37,955 nucleotides of DNA, from positions 1 through 37,955 of the IMG/VR virus record IMGVR_UViG_3300046507_000257; one strand, given 5' to 3'. Below the pieces are notes generated by a model. That model did no database searches. It had not been told where the DNA came from and worked only from the letters and a program-made list of their open reading frames with translations. Position 1 is the first letter of the stretch; each line of letters starts with the position of its first letter. The position numbers and the translations under genes were made by a program. Source of the DNA: a virus. Of this stretch, positions 30,960 to 37,053 are shown one piece after another.

Positions 30960-31183
30960 GCGTGCTCCGCGTTCCTTACGACGGCTTGCTGCGAACTGAC
31001 ATCAACAAGGTTTGCGGGCAAAGTGCCAACAGTGCCAAAGAGAAACAACGTCGCGACACGTTCGAGCGCCGTAGACATGTACTCGATGCCATGGATTGCC
31101 ATATAGGCGCGGAGACCTTCATAAGTCCGATCGTTGAGCTTCGCTTTGACTTCATTGCAGAACTGCGATGACTTGCGCGACAT
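30956..31183 (-). CDS. Early ribbon-helix-helix-like protein
   Basis: A 75-residue protein starting at MSRKSSQFCNEVKAKLND, which has an excellent AAAGGAGGT ribosome site. An N-terminal strand (SQFCNEVKAKL) is followed by helices TYEGLRAYMAIHG and YMSTALERVATLFLF, the ribbon-helix-helix pattern. As the gene directly after cro, it may be an early regulator taking the place of CII. Confidence 0.6.
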   Translation of the reverse strand: MSRKSSQFCNEVKAKLNDRTYEGLRAYMAIHGIEYMSTALERVATLFLFGTVGTLPANLVDVSSQQAVVRNAEHA

Positions 31184-31267
31184 TGCTTTACCTCCTTTCG
31201 TTAAAAAAAGAACAACATGAAATTGACGCAAAAGAAGATCCGGCTCATGAAGCTAGCCAGAAGGAAA

Positions 31268-31504
31268 TCAGGCGCCGATCTTTCCGGTGCGCCGGTAGTA
31301 GGTCCAGTCGATCCGGTCGTTGAGCGTCTCGCTCATGACGCCGGTGTGCGCCTCGACGGCGGAGCAGTGCTCAGCCGGGACGCGACCTTGCTTCCGCCAC
31401 TCTTGGATGACCTGGTACCCGGACAGCTCCAGAGCCCGGGCCATCGCGCTCAAGGTTCCGAAGTGCTTAATGGCACGTTCGAGAGAATCGTTGGTTTGGG
31501 TCAT
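31268..31504 (-). CDS. Cro-like repressor (YdaS/Cro HTH)
   Basis: A 78-residue protein, MTQTNDSLERAIKHFGTLSA, with helix-turn-helix MARALELSGYQVIQEWRKQG and RVPAEHCSAVEAHTG. The last part, typical of YdaS/Cro-type repressors, has VPAEHC between helices. It is divergent from the CI-like gene. Two further in-frame ATGs exist; the one at 31528 coincides with the predicted transcription start, so an 86-residue leaderless form is possible. It should bind the CAAG-N5-CTTG operators and turn down cI in the lytic cycle. Confidence 0.75.
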   Translation of the reverse strand: MTQTNDSLERAIKHFGTLSAMARALELSGYQVIQEWRKQGRVPAEHCSAVEAHTGVMSETLNDRIDWTYYRRTGKIGA

Positions 31505-31535
31505 GACGGACTTGATGGTGGTGTGCATGGAAACC

Positions 31536-31564
31536 ATTCTATACAAGTGTCGCTTGTGTTGCAA
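31536..31564 (-). promoter_or_regulatory. Promoter of cro and the minus-strand early operon (PR-like)
   Basis: On the minus strand -35 TTGCAA (31564-31559) and -10 TAGAAT (31541-31536) are exactly 17 bases apart. One operator (31544-31556) fills the spacer and another (31562-31574) overlaps the -35. Repressor binding would block it, as CI blocks PR. The predicted transcript begins at about 31528. Confidence 0.7.
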
Positions 31565-31595
31565 GCACCTCTTGCATTTTCGCAAGAATCACTTG
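31544..31595. promoter_or_regulatory. Three tandem operators CAAG-N5-CTTG between cro and cI
   Basis: Three copies of a 13-base dyad, CAAGTGTCGCTTG (31544-31556), CAAGCACCTCTTG (31562-31574) and CAAGAATCACTTG (31583-31595), have centres 18 and 21 bases apart. The arms are identical and the middle five bases vary. Repressor dimers would bind next to each other along the helix, as at lambda OR. The two sites nearest cro cover the cro promoter; the third is next to the cI start. Confidence 0.8.
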
Positions 31596-31605
31596 CAGAT
31601 AGGAT
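31577..31605 (+). promoter_or_regulatory. Weak cI promoter candidate (PRM-like)
   Basis: A poor -35 (TTTTCG, 31577-31582) and a fair -10 (TAGGAT, 31600-31605) are 17 bases apart. Transcription would begin at the cI ATG (31613), giving a leaderless mRNA as at lambda PRM. A weak -35 next to an operator suits activation by bound repressor. AGGA (31601-31604) could alternatively be a ribosome site if transcription starts further up. Confidence 0.3.
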
Positions 31606-31612
31606 GGCGCAC

Positions 31613-32329
31613 ATGACAACCATTCACACCAGAATCAAAGAACTTAGGGCAGACAGAGGCCTCTCGTTGGAGGCTCTGGCTGCTCGTCTCGACGTCTCCT
31701 GGCAGACCATCCAGCAATGGGAAAAAGGGAAAACGACGCCGAGCATAAAAAGAATTGAAGCAATTGCTGAAGCACTGAATACAACCCGGGAATACCTCCT
31801 ATTCGGCGAATCGGGGCAGACAAAAATAGGTCAATCTTCCGTATCGACGGAATCTGAAGGCGCAAACGTTACCGAAAGTAGCGCGCAGGCTGTGCCATTG
31901 CGCTATTCTGTAGACGTTAAAAACTTCCGACGTGTGTTCGTGGTTGGTCGAGCGCAAGGCGGATTACCTGAACGAATCTGGACGGATGGGGATTATCCAG
32001 TGGGAGCTACCGATGAGTATGCGGAGTTGGCGACGACCGATCCGCATGCCTTTCTATCGCCAATTGTCGGAACTTCGATGGTTCCGAAGTTCAATCCTGG
32101 CGACTTCGCCTTTGTAGAGCCCGGCACGGCGCCGGAAATCGAAGATGACGTGCTGGTGCGGCTGAACACCGGCGAAACCATGTTGAAGCGTCTCATTTCA
32201 CGCCGCGGAGGCATACAGTTCGCCTCCTATAATGAGCCCGGGACTCTCCTTTACCAGCCGGAGGAAATCACCTGGATGTACTACGTTGCGCATTACGTCC
32301 CGGCCCGTAAAATCAAACACCGGATGTAA
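31613..32329 (+). CDS. CI-like lysogeny repressor, HTH plus S24 peptidase
   Basis: A 238-residue repressor. Residues 5-64 are an HTH_3 domain (LEALAARLDVSWQTIQQWEK, ALNTTREYLL). Residues 110-235 are a LexA/S24 autoprotease with Ser155 (VGTSMVPKF) and general-base Lys192 (ETMLKRL). The likely self-cleavage region is VVGRAQGGLPE (110-120), though it is not a simple Ala-Gly. SOS-activated RecA would trigger cleavage and prophage induction. I chose ATG 31613, eight bases after AGGA; ATG 31604 is in frame but lacks spacing. It should bind the five CAAG-N5-CTTG sites. Confidence 0.92.
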   Translation: MTTIHTRIKELRADRGLSLEALAARLDVSWQTIQQWEKGKTTPSIKRIEAIAEALNTTREYLLFGESGQTKIGQSSVSTESEGANVTESSAQAVPLRYSVDVKNFRRVFVVGRAQGGLPERIWTDGDYPVGATDEYAELATTDPHAFLSPIVGTSMVPKFNPGDFAFVEPGTAPEIEDDVLVRLNTGETMLKRLISRRGGIQFASYNEPGTLLYQPEEITWMYYVAHYVPARKIKHRM

Positions 32330-32333
32330 TCAT

Positions 32334-32546
32334 ATGAAGAAAATAACCGCCTCGATAATCGCCGTCGCTGCCGCGACAAATGCGCACGCGTTCGCCGTCA
32401 CGGCATATTCGACCGGCCAGCAAGAGCTGGTGCAGACCGTGACTGGACAAACCGTGGTCCGCTGCCACTTCCAATACAGCGGCCAAGAATTCACCAAGCT
32501 TTATCCCTTCGGCACGATCTGCCCGATGTCGATCGAAGTCGAATAA
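32334..32546 (+). CDS. Small secreted/periplasmic protein co-transcribed with cI
   Basis: A 70-residue protein. Residues 1-20 are a signal peptide (MKKITASIIAVAAATNAHAF, cut at or near AHA-FA), leaving a mature chain of about 50 residues (VTAYSTGQQELVQTVTGQTV, CHFQYSGQEFTKL, ICPMSIEVE) with two cysteines that could form a disulfide. It begins 4 bases after the cI stop and is followed by a terminator, so it should be made in the lysogen. Superinfection exclusion at the envelope is a reasonable idea, not a demonstrated one. Confidence 0.7.
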   Translation: MKKITASIIAVAAATNAHAFAVTAYSTGQQELVQTVTGQTVVRCHFQYSGQEFTKLYPFGTICPMSIEVE

Positions 32547-32568
32547 CAGTACAAGTAAGCGCCCCAAG

Positions 32569-32593
32569 AACCCCGCCTTGAGCGGGGTTTTTT
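32569..32593 (+). terminator. Rho-independent terminator of the cI operon
   Basis: AACCCCGC (32569-32576), loop CTTGA, GCGGGGTT (32582-32589) gives an eight-pair stem, then TTTT. It lies 22 bases past the secreted-protein stop and separates lysogeny transcription from the early operon. Confidence 0.9.
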
Positions 32594-32647
32594 GTTGCGT
32601 CGCGCAATGTTAGAGCGGCTGCGCTAAAAAAATTTTGCTCTCTCTTG

Positions 32648-32678
32648 CAAGAGCCTCTTGCATTACAAGCGTTGCTTG
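32648..32678. promoter_or_regulatory. Two further operators CAAG-N5-CTTG (OL-like)
   Basis: CAAGAGCCTCTTG (32648-32660) and CAAGCGTTGCTTG (32666-32678) have centres 18 bases apart, the same spacing as the two cro-proximal sites. They flank and enter the early plus-strand promoter. The same repressor should bind both clusters, about 1.1 kb apart, so looping between them is possible. Confidence 0.8.
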
Positions 32679-32686
32679 TGTAAAGT
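32658..32686 (+). promoter_or_regulatory. Promoter of the plus-strand early operon (PL-like)
   Basis: -35 TTGCAT (32658-32663) and -10 TAAAGT (32681-32686) are exactly 17 bases apart. One operator overlaps the -35 and the other fills the spacer, the mirror arrangement of the cro promoter. The first gene starts about 40 bases after the predicted transcription start. Confidence 0.7.
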
Positions 32687-32734
32687 ACATCCATGCACTG
32701 AACGAACAGCGCAAACGAGACGAGGAGAAGCCAA

Positions 32735-32914
32735 ATGAAATTAGTTTTCCACCCGCAACGCATCGAAACCAGCAACGGCGACGTGGCTTGGGCGATCTTT
32801 GATGAGGAAATCGGTGTGTGGGAAATCTTCACTAGCGAAACGGGCGAAGGCTACGTCGGATGTGCTGACACCCTCGCAAAAGCCAAGACGTTCGTAAAGA
32901 AGTGGTTCGCTTAA
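32735..32914 (+). CDS. Small first gene of the plus-strand early operon
   Basis: A 59-residue protein, MKLVFHPQRIETSNGDVAWA, then IFDEEIGVWEIFTSETGEGY and a basic helical end (AKAKTFVKKWF). The ribosome site is GAGGAG. It resembles compact alpha/beta phage proteins but no family is recognised. It is the nearest gene to the repressor-controlled promoter, a place often used for host takeover or anti-host functions. It is not N-like (no Arg-rich N-terminus). Confidence 0.6.
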   Translation: MKLVFHPQRIETSNGDVAWAIFDEEIGVWEIFTSETGEGYVGCADTLAKAKTFVKKWFA

Positions 32915-32923
32915 GGAGCCGTC

Positions 32924-33064
32924 ATGAGCACGCTAGCCGAAGACCTGATCGAGTTGAAGCGCTTGGCCGAAGGTGGGGCGGGTGCCCTTACCGAGCACCT
33001 TCTCCGCGAGGTCGCTTTGAACCTGATCGCTGAAGGCGTGGCGGATGTTCGGGAGGGCTGCTGA
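32924..33064 (+). CDS. 46-residue helical protein
   Basis: Reads MSTLAEDLIELKRLAEGGAG, then LTEHLLREVALNLIAEGVAD, ending VREGC. The gene has an AAGGAG ribosome site and lies 9 bases after the previous stop. It is amphipathic and helical throughout. No function is recognised. Confidence 0.55.
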   Translation: MSTLAEDLIELKRLAEGGAGALTEHLLREVALNLIAEGVADVREGC

Positions 33065-33065
33065 G

Positions 33066-33149
33066 ATGGACTCGAACATCGTGATTGTTCTGGCTGCCTT
33101 CTGTTTGCTGCTGTTCATCTGCGACACGATCTTCGAGGAACGGCAATGA
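33066..33149 (+). CDS. 27-residue single-TM microprotein
   Basis: Reads MDSNIVIVLAAFCLLLFICD, ending TIFEERQ. One hydrophobic helix spans most of it. A GGGAGGG ribosome site sits about 9 bases upstream and its stop overlaps the next start by ATGA. Small membrane peptides of this kind in early operons sometimes block superinfection or change host physiology; no evidence for a specific role. Confidence 0.5.
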   Translation: MDSNIVIVLAAFCLLLFICDTIFEERQ

Positions 33150-33292
33150 ACGTGACGCCCTTTTTCGTGACCCGGCTTGGCGATTATCTGTACGACAAGG
33201 AGTTGGACGAGCTGGACGACGAGTACGAAGCAGACGACGACCACTCCGACGAGCAGTTTGACCGGATGGACCGACAAACCGAACTGAGGTGA
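33146..33292 (+). CDS. 48-residue acidic protein
   Basis: Reads MNVTPFFVTRLGDYLYDKEL, then a strongly acidic stretch (DELDDEYEADDDHSDEQ) and a short mixed end. It is coupled by ATGA to the preceding microprotein. A highly acidic early protein could mimic DNA, but that is speculation from composition only. Confidence 0.5.
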   Translation: MNVTPFFVTRLGDYLYDKELDELDDEYEADDDHSDEQFDRMDRQTELR

Positions 33293-33295
33293 GCG

Positions 33296-33502
33296 ATGCA
33301 GATTAGCCCCTACTACGACACGCGGCCTTATGTGTCCATCCAAGTGTCGACGGATGACTTCGGCGACGAGGTGATGGCTGTGTCGGATCTGAACCCGGAC
33401 ATCGACATGTTCCAGATCAAGATGAACAAAGAGACGTGGTGGCATCTGTTCGACTTCGCCGACAAGGTAACAGACTGGCGCGATGGGCACGACGCGGAAT
33501 AG
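33296..33502 (+). CDS. Unknown 68-residue early protein
   Basis: Reads MQISPYYDTRPYVSIQVSTD, then VMAVSDLNPDIDMFQIKMNK and ETWWHLFDFADKV. It has a GAGGTGAG ribosome site. Strand and helix content suggests a small globular fold. No family is recognised. It ends before the GTG gene at 33591. Confidence 0.6.
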   Translation: MQISPYYDTRPYVSIQVSTDDFGDEVMAVSDLNPDIDMFQIKMNKETWWHLFDFADKVTDWRDGHDAE

Positions 33503-33590
33503 CAGGAAATCGCAGGGTTTTGATCGATACAAGTTGCAAGCAGCTTTTATCCTTCAGTGCCTTGCGGTCAGTTGTCCTACAGGAGGGAGC

Positions 33591-33755
33591 GTGGAAGACG
33601 ACGACCAGATGTGGCAAGCATGGGAAGAAGAGCAGGCAGCGGATTGGCTGTCTTGGTTCGAACAAAACAGACGAAATCATGGAAACGACGAAAAAGACAG
33701 GGTTGCAACTACTTCGAGAACCCTTCCCGGAGCATCAGATCAGCCTTTTGCCTAA
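33591..33755 (+). CDS. 54-residue protein overlapping the annealing-protein gene, GTG start
   Basis: Read from GTG 33591, which is four bases after a strong AGGAGGG ribosome site: VEDDDQMWQAWEEEQAADWL, then WFEQNRRNHGNDEKD. The first half is acidic and Trp-rich. The last third overlaps the Rad52-like gene by 77 bases in another frame. The frame remains open upstream to an ATG at 33483, but that has no ribosome site. It is likely translated, less certain than its neighbours. Confidence 0.4.
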   Translation: MEDDDQMWQAWEEEQAADWLSWFEQNRRNHGNDEKDRVATTSRTLPGASDQPFA

Positions 33756-34323
33756 GCCGTACAAGAAGGATTCGCCCAAGGGCAAATGCCCTGAGTGCGG
33801 CGGGTATCACGGTCTGCCCGCTGTCCATCTGTCGTACGTAGGCCATGCGGCCCTTACGGATCGCCTGCTGAACTGCGACGAGCAGTGGTCGTGGGAGCCG
33901 GTCGCGTTCGGTGCTGACGGGCTTCCCTTGCTCGACCAGCAAGGCGGCATGTGGATTCGCCTGACGGTCTGCGGCGTGACGCGTCTTGGCTACGGTGACG
34001 CACAAGGCAAGACCGGGCCTGACGCCATGAAGGAACGCATTGGCGACGCGCTGCGGAACGCAGCAATGCGCTTCGGTGCGGCTCTGGACCTGTGGCACAA
34101 GGGCGATCTGCACAAGGACGACGACGAGCCGCCGCCTGAAAGCCTGAGCGAAAGCGAAATGGCCGATTTCAAGGTGGCGATTCGCGAGGCTGAAGACATT
34201 GATGCGCTTACGCGGATCGGCGACGGAATCGGCAAGAGCAAGGTGACGGAGAAGCAGCGCGCGGAACTGCTCGCTGACTACTCCAAGCGCAAGAAGGAAC
34301 TGAAGCAGGGAGTGCCAGCATGA
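33679..34323 (+). CDS. Rad52-like single-strand annealing protein candidate with zinc knuckle
   Basis: A 214-residue protein. Residues 1-45 have a treble-clef-like CPECGGYHGLPAVH. Residues 50-140 follow the outline of Rad52-type annealing proteins: VGHAALTDRLLNCDEQWSWE, GGMWIRLTVCGVTRLGYGDA, then KERIGDALRNAAMRFGAALD, like the helix after the strands in Rad52/RecT-type phage recombinases. The C-terminus is charged (REAEDIDALTRIG). It should pair with the phage nuclease and NinB in recombination, which are in the other early operon. Start: ATG 33679; a longer frame from 33436 has no ribosome site. Confidence 0.6.
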   Translation: METTKKTGLQLLREPFPEHQISLLPKPYKKDSPKGKCPECGGYHGLPAVHLSYVGHAALTDRLLNCDEQWSWEPVAFGADGLPLLDQQGGMWIRLTVCGVTRLGYGDAQGKTGPDAMKERIGDALRNAAMRFGAALDLWHKGDLHKDDDEPPPESLSESEMADFKVAIREAEDIDALTRIGDGIGKSKVTEKQRAELLADYSKRKKELKQGVPA

Positions 34324-34604
34324 TGGACCTCTCGACAGTCGATGCCGCACTGATCCTGGCGCGCGGTCAATACGCGACGGTGAACAGCGAGCACAAGACG
34401 CAGATGTCGCTTGTTCAGTCGTGGACTCAGCAGGCCTGCGATTACCTTCGGCACGCGCTGCAATCCACCAACCAGGAAATCGCACAGGAAAATTTGAAAG
34501 CTGCTGCTCATCTGTGCGAAGTCTTGATGTCGGCATCCGAGACATGTGCCGCCCTGAAAGATCAGAAAGACGAACTGTATCAAGCAGCATGGGGGAAGAA
34601 ATGA
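34320..34604 (+). CDS. Unknown 94-residue helical protein
   Basis: Reads MMDLSTVDAALILARGQYAT, then SEHKTQMSLVQSWTQQACDY and a helical rest (AAAHLCEVLMSASETCAALK). The ATG overlaps the annealing-protein stop by ATGA. It is probably a helical bundle. Its role is unknown, though coupling to the recombinase gene suggests a partner. Confidence 0.6.
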   Translation: MMDLSTVDAALILARGQYATVNSEHKTQMSLVQSWTQQACDYLRHALQSTNQEIAQENLKAAAHLCEVLMSASETCAALKDQKDELYQAAWGKK

Positions 34605-34702
34605 CCATCGCTCAGAAAAACGGGCTGCTCGTCGGCCTGACCGGCGTAGGGATCGGATGCTTTTGGTACTTGGTTGTCTTCTTCGCCGCGGGAGGTGCGT
34701 GA
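34601..34702 (+). CDS. 33-residue single-TM microprotein
   Basis: Reads MTIAQKNGLLVGLTGVGIGC, then FWYLVVFFAAGGA: one TM helix. It overlaps the preceding stop by ATGA and the next start by TGATG. It is the first of three consecutive membrane microproteins. Confidence 0.5.
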   Translation: MTIAQKNGLLVGLTGVGIGCFWYLVVFFAAGGA

Positions 34703-34833
34703 TGGGGATTTTAAAGATTTGGGCGATAACGCTGATCGTAGCGAGCGCCTACGTCGCCCTTGGCGCCGAAATGGACTACCGGGCGGCACAGATCGAGCGC
34801 TGCTCCGTCGTTCGATGCAATGGGATGACGTGA
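34702..34833 (+). CDS. 43-residue membrane microprotein
   Basis: Reads MGILKIWAITLIVASAYVAL, then GAEMDYRAAQIERCSVVRCN. A TM helix or uncleaved signal comes first, then a polar tail with two cysteines. A GGAGG ribosome site precedes it and both ends overlap neighbouring genes. Confidence 0.5.
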   Translation: MGILKIWAITLIVASAYVALGAEMDYRAAQIERCSVVRCNGMT

Positions 34834-34985
34834 TGGAAACGATGCTTATCGCCCTGTTATGGGCGTTTCTGTGCGGCTGCGTGTGTGCGTTTATCCACGG
34901 AGCAAAGAAAGCACGGAGAAAGCAGGAATGGGTAGAAGAAGCGCGGCGCAATGTGAAGTGGCCGGTAACTGGAGAAATGGAATGA
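34833..34985 (+). CDS. 50-residue membrane microprotein
   Basis: Reads METMLIALLWAFLCGCVCAF, then a basic cytoplasmic-type tail (IHGAKKARRKQEWVEEARRN). One N-terminal TM segment with cysteines. It overlaps the genes on both sides (TGATG and ATGA). Confidence 0.5.
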   Translation: METMLIALLWAFLCGCVCAFIHGAKKARRKQEWVEEARRNVKWPVTGEME

Positions 34986-35179
34986 GCGAGAAGAAAACCC
35001 GCCGCTGGTTCATAGAACGCGACGTGCGGCACGTAGCAACCAGCAAGGGCGACGACTGGATTATTCGATTCCAGGGCCCTGATCAACGCGGCGGCTATGC
35101 CTGCTGGTACGGCACTCGCGCGGAGGCCCTGAAGGATCTGCGCCGCCGCTTCAACGGTCACCACGGCCGGATTATCTGA
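34982..35179 (+). CDS. Unknown 65-residue basic protein
   Basis: Reads MSEKKTRRWFIERDVRHVAT, then WIIRFQGPDQRGGYACWYGT and ALKDLRRRFNGHHGR. It is basic and has a strand-rich middle, so nucleic-acid contact is conceivable. It is coupled by ATGA to the preceding gene. No family is recognised. Confidence 0.5.
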   Translation: MSEKKTRRWFIERDVRHVATSKGDDWIIRFQGPDQRGGYACWYGTRAEALKDLRRRFNGHHGRII

Positions 35180-35212
35180 GCGCACCGCGCCGGACACGAT
35201 AGAGAGATGAAC

Positions 35213-35533
35213 ATGAGCGAGAAGACCGATTGGTATCCGGAAAGCATCAAGCCTGTTCGAATCGGTCTTTATGAGATCGAGCTTTATTTCGACAACTCTC
35301 CGCCTCATCCGGGGTTCTTGGTATGGACAGGGGAGCAATGGAGGACGCGCGATGGCTATCAATCGGTCTTCGGAGCGAGTGGCGACAAATGGCGCGGTCT
35401 GACAGCAGAGATCAAGCGATGCGCAGCCGCACGAGATGGCGATTGCAGCCACGTTGGATGCCCTCAGATCCTAGACAACGAGCCGAAGAGATCGGGACGG
35501 CATTGCCCGCTAGATAGGTGCGAAGACGCATGA
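35213..35533 (+). CDS. Unknown 106-residue early protein
   Basis: Reads MSEKTDWYPESIKPVRIGLY, with YEIELYFDNSPPHPGFLVWT, WRTRDGYQSVFGASGD and a Cys-containing end (DCSHVGCPQILDN, GRHCPLDRCEDA). The opening phrase WYPESIKPVRIGLYE is common in phage proteins of unknown function. Four late cysteines could bind metal. I chose ATG 35213 rather than 35207 because the purine-rich GAGAG is better spaced for it. Confidence 0.6.
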   Translation: MSEKTDWYPESIKPVRIGLYEIELYFDNSPPHPGFLVWTGEQWRTRDGYQSVFGASGDKWRGLTAEIKRCAAARDGDCSHVGCPQILDNEPKRSGRHCPLDRCEDA

Positions 35534-35709
35534 CCCCCACAAAGACCGCCGCTCTCACGCACCTACGAGCGCTATGCAACGCAAATATGCCGACGAGAGA
35601 TCAGCTGCATTCGGCTGCGTCATCAGTAGCAGCGTTGTTCGCGCAGTGCTCAGGCGAGCGGGTACAAATCAGGATCGGCAAAGTGCTGATCGCAAGGAGC
35701 GAGAAGTGA
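35530..35709 (+). CDS. Unknown 59-residue protein
   Basis: Reads MTPTKTAALTHLRALCNANM, then QLHSAASSVAALFAQCSGER, then VQIRIGKVLIARSEK. It is helical with a strand at the end, and coupled by ATGA and GTGA to its neighbours. No family is recognised. Confidence 0.55.
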   Translation: MTPTKTAALTHLRALCNANMPTRDQLHSAASSVAALFAQCSGERVQIRIGKVLIARSEK

Positions 35710-36356
35710 ACGGGATTGTTATCAGCCTTTTCGACAAGACTGGAAATATGGTGCGCCCGTGGGCTGAAGCCGGATACGAATGCGTCTGCTACGACATCGC
35801 GCATGAGCATCCGCGGTTCGAGCGCGTCGGTGCCGGTTCGATCATGTTCGTTCCGTTCGACCTGATGCACCGAGCGCCGATCGTGACCGGACGTATCGCG
35901 ATCGTGTTCGCGTTCCCGCCCTGCACTCACCTGGCTGTCTCTGGTGCGCGCTGGTTCCAAGGGAAGGGGCTGCGATCTCTGGCTGAGTCAGTGCAGATGT
36001 TCGCGACGGCCGCTGAGTTCGCAGAGACAAGCGGCGCCCCGTACCTGATCGAGAACCCGGTCAGCACGATCTCGACCTATTGGCGAAAGCCCGATCACAC
36101 GTTCCACCCGCATCACTTCACCGGATTCGAACTCGGTGACCATTACACGAAACAGACATGCCTTTGGGTCGGTGGCGGATTCGTGATGCCCGCGCAGAAC
36201 CCGGCCCCCGAACTCGTCGGCACGAAGCCCGATAACCGGATTCACACGGCGCCGCCATCCGATGACCGCGCCGACTTCAGAAGCGCGACCCCCATGGGTT
36301 TCGCACGAGCAGTATTCCAGGCTAACTCACCGCTCGCACAACGCGCGGCCGCATAG
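35706..36356 (+). CDS. Cytosine-C5-methyltransferase-like protein, GTG start
   Basis: A 216-residue protein. The start (VNGIVISLFDKTGNMVRPWA, then GYECVCYDIAHEH) is a SAM-binding-type opening, FAFPPCTHLAVSG (about 60-75) carries the Pro-Cys of the C5-methyltransferase catalytic motif, and APYLIENPVS has the Glu-Asn-Pro motif that contacts cytosine. It is only about two thirds the usual length and the target-recognition domain is reduced, as in small phage DCM-like proteins. It would modify phage or host DNA. The GTG overlaps the previous stop (GTGA). Confidence 0.65.
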   Translation: MNGIVISLFDKTGNMVRPWAEAGYECVCYDIAHEHPRFERVGAGSIMFVPFDLMHRAPIVTGRIAIVFAFPPCTHLAVSGARWFQGKGLRSLAESVQMFATAAEFAETSGAPYLIENPVSTISTYWRKPDHTFHPHHFTGFELGDHYTKQTCLWVGGGFVMPAQNPAPELVGTKPDNRIHTAPPSDDRADFRSATPMGFARAVFQANSPLAQRAAA

Positions 36357-36364
36357 AGGACAAC

Positions 36365-36691
36365 ATGACCAATACCAATGACCGCGCAGACGGATCAGCA
36401 GGCGGGGGCGAAGGAGACTTCCAGAACTTCCATAGACTTCTGTGTGAGCGTTTTGGATACGTCCACGACGAGAAGGACTGGAAGCGCGACCAGCTTTCAT
36501 TGATCGAGCACATTGCAGGCTGCGCCGAGGGCGGCAAGAGCGAGTCATTCGAAGAGGCCGCAAAGATTTGCGAAAAGTGGGCCGCCAGCATAGACACGGG
36601 TAAGAAGCGTAATCGAGTTGTCGCTGCTGCCATGCAAGGCGCATTGACGTGCGCAAATGAAATTCGTGCCGCTATTGAGGAACAGAAATGA
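36365..36691 (+). CDS. Mosaic Ea22-like early protein
   Basis: A 108-residue protein, MTNTNDRADGSAGGGEGDFQ, then RFGYVHDEKDWKRDQLSLIE and a joint CAEGGKSESFEEAAKICEKW. The joint is repeated in the next gene. Such proteins (Ead/Ea22-type) have variable modules joined by short linkers. Ends overlap by ATGA with the next gene. The function is unknown. Confidence 0.6.
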   Translation: MTNTNDRADGSAGGGEGDFQNFHRLLCERFGYVHDEKDWKRDQLSLIEHIAGCAEGGKSESFEEAAKICEKWAASIDTGKKRNRVVAAAMQGALTCANEIRAAIEEQK

Positions 36692-37053
36692 CAACGCTCA
36701 ACGATTTGAAGGACTACTTGGACGACGAAGCCTACACGGTTCGAGTCGGAGAACTGCGCGCCCTTCTAGCCGAGGGCGGCAAGAGTGAGGGCGAATTTGA
36801 AGAATGGCTAAACGATCATCGGGAGTCTGACGTATCTTCCGTGTTCCACGAAATCATCGCTAAATTTAAATCCGCCGCCCGCGCTGCTATAGACAAGGGC
36901 GAGGAGCAGGCAGGCGGGGATGACCTGTTGAACGACTACATCGAACTGAACATGTCCAACTACAACGAGGATGACGTATCGCGCCTCAATGAGTGGGGCA
37001 TCAGGGCATACACCGCACTGTCGGCAGGCTGCGACGAGGGCGGCAAGAGTGAG
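36527..37053 (+). repeat. Three copies of an 18-base joint in the Ea22-like genes
   Basis: GAGGGCGGCAAGAG(C/T)GAG occurs at 36527-36544, 36772-36789 and 37036-37053. The first and third copies are also preceded by GCAGGCTGCG. All are in one reading frame relation and encode EGGKSE. Short shared sequences at module borders could drive recombination between mosaic genes. Confidence 0.75.

Noticed and set aside
31217-31612. N-terminal extension of the CI-like frame on the plus strand
   Set aside because: The frame is open but runs antisense to cro and through the operators. The HTH domain starts just after ATG 31613 and AGGA is well placed there.
33436-33678. Upstream extension of the annealing-protein frame to 33436
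   Set aside because: It overlaps two other likely genes, is Arg-rich and lacks a ribosome site; ATG 33679 is better.
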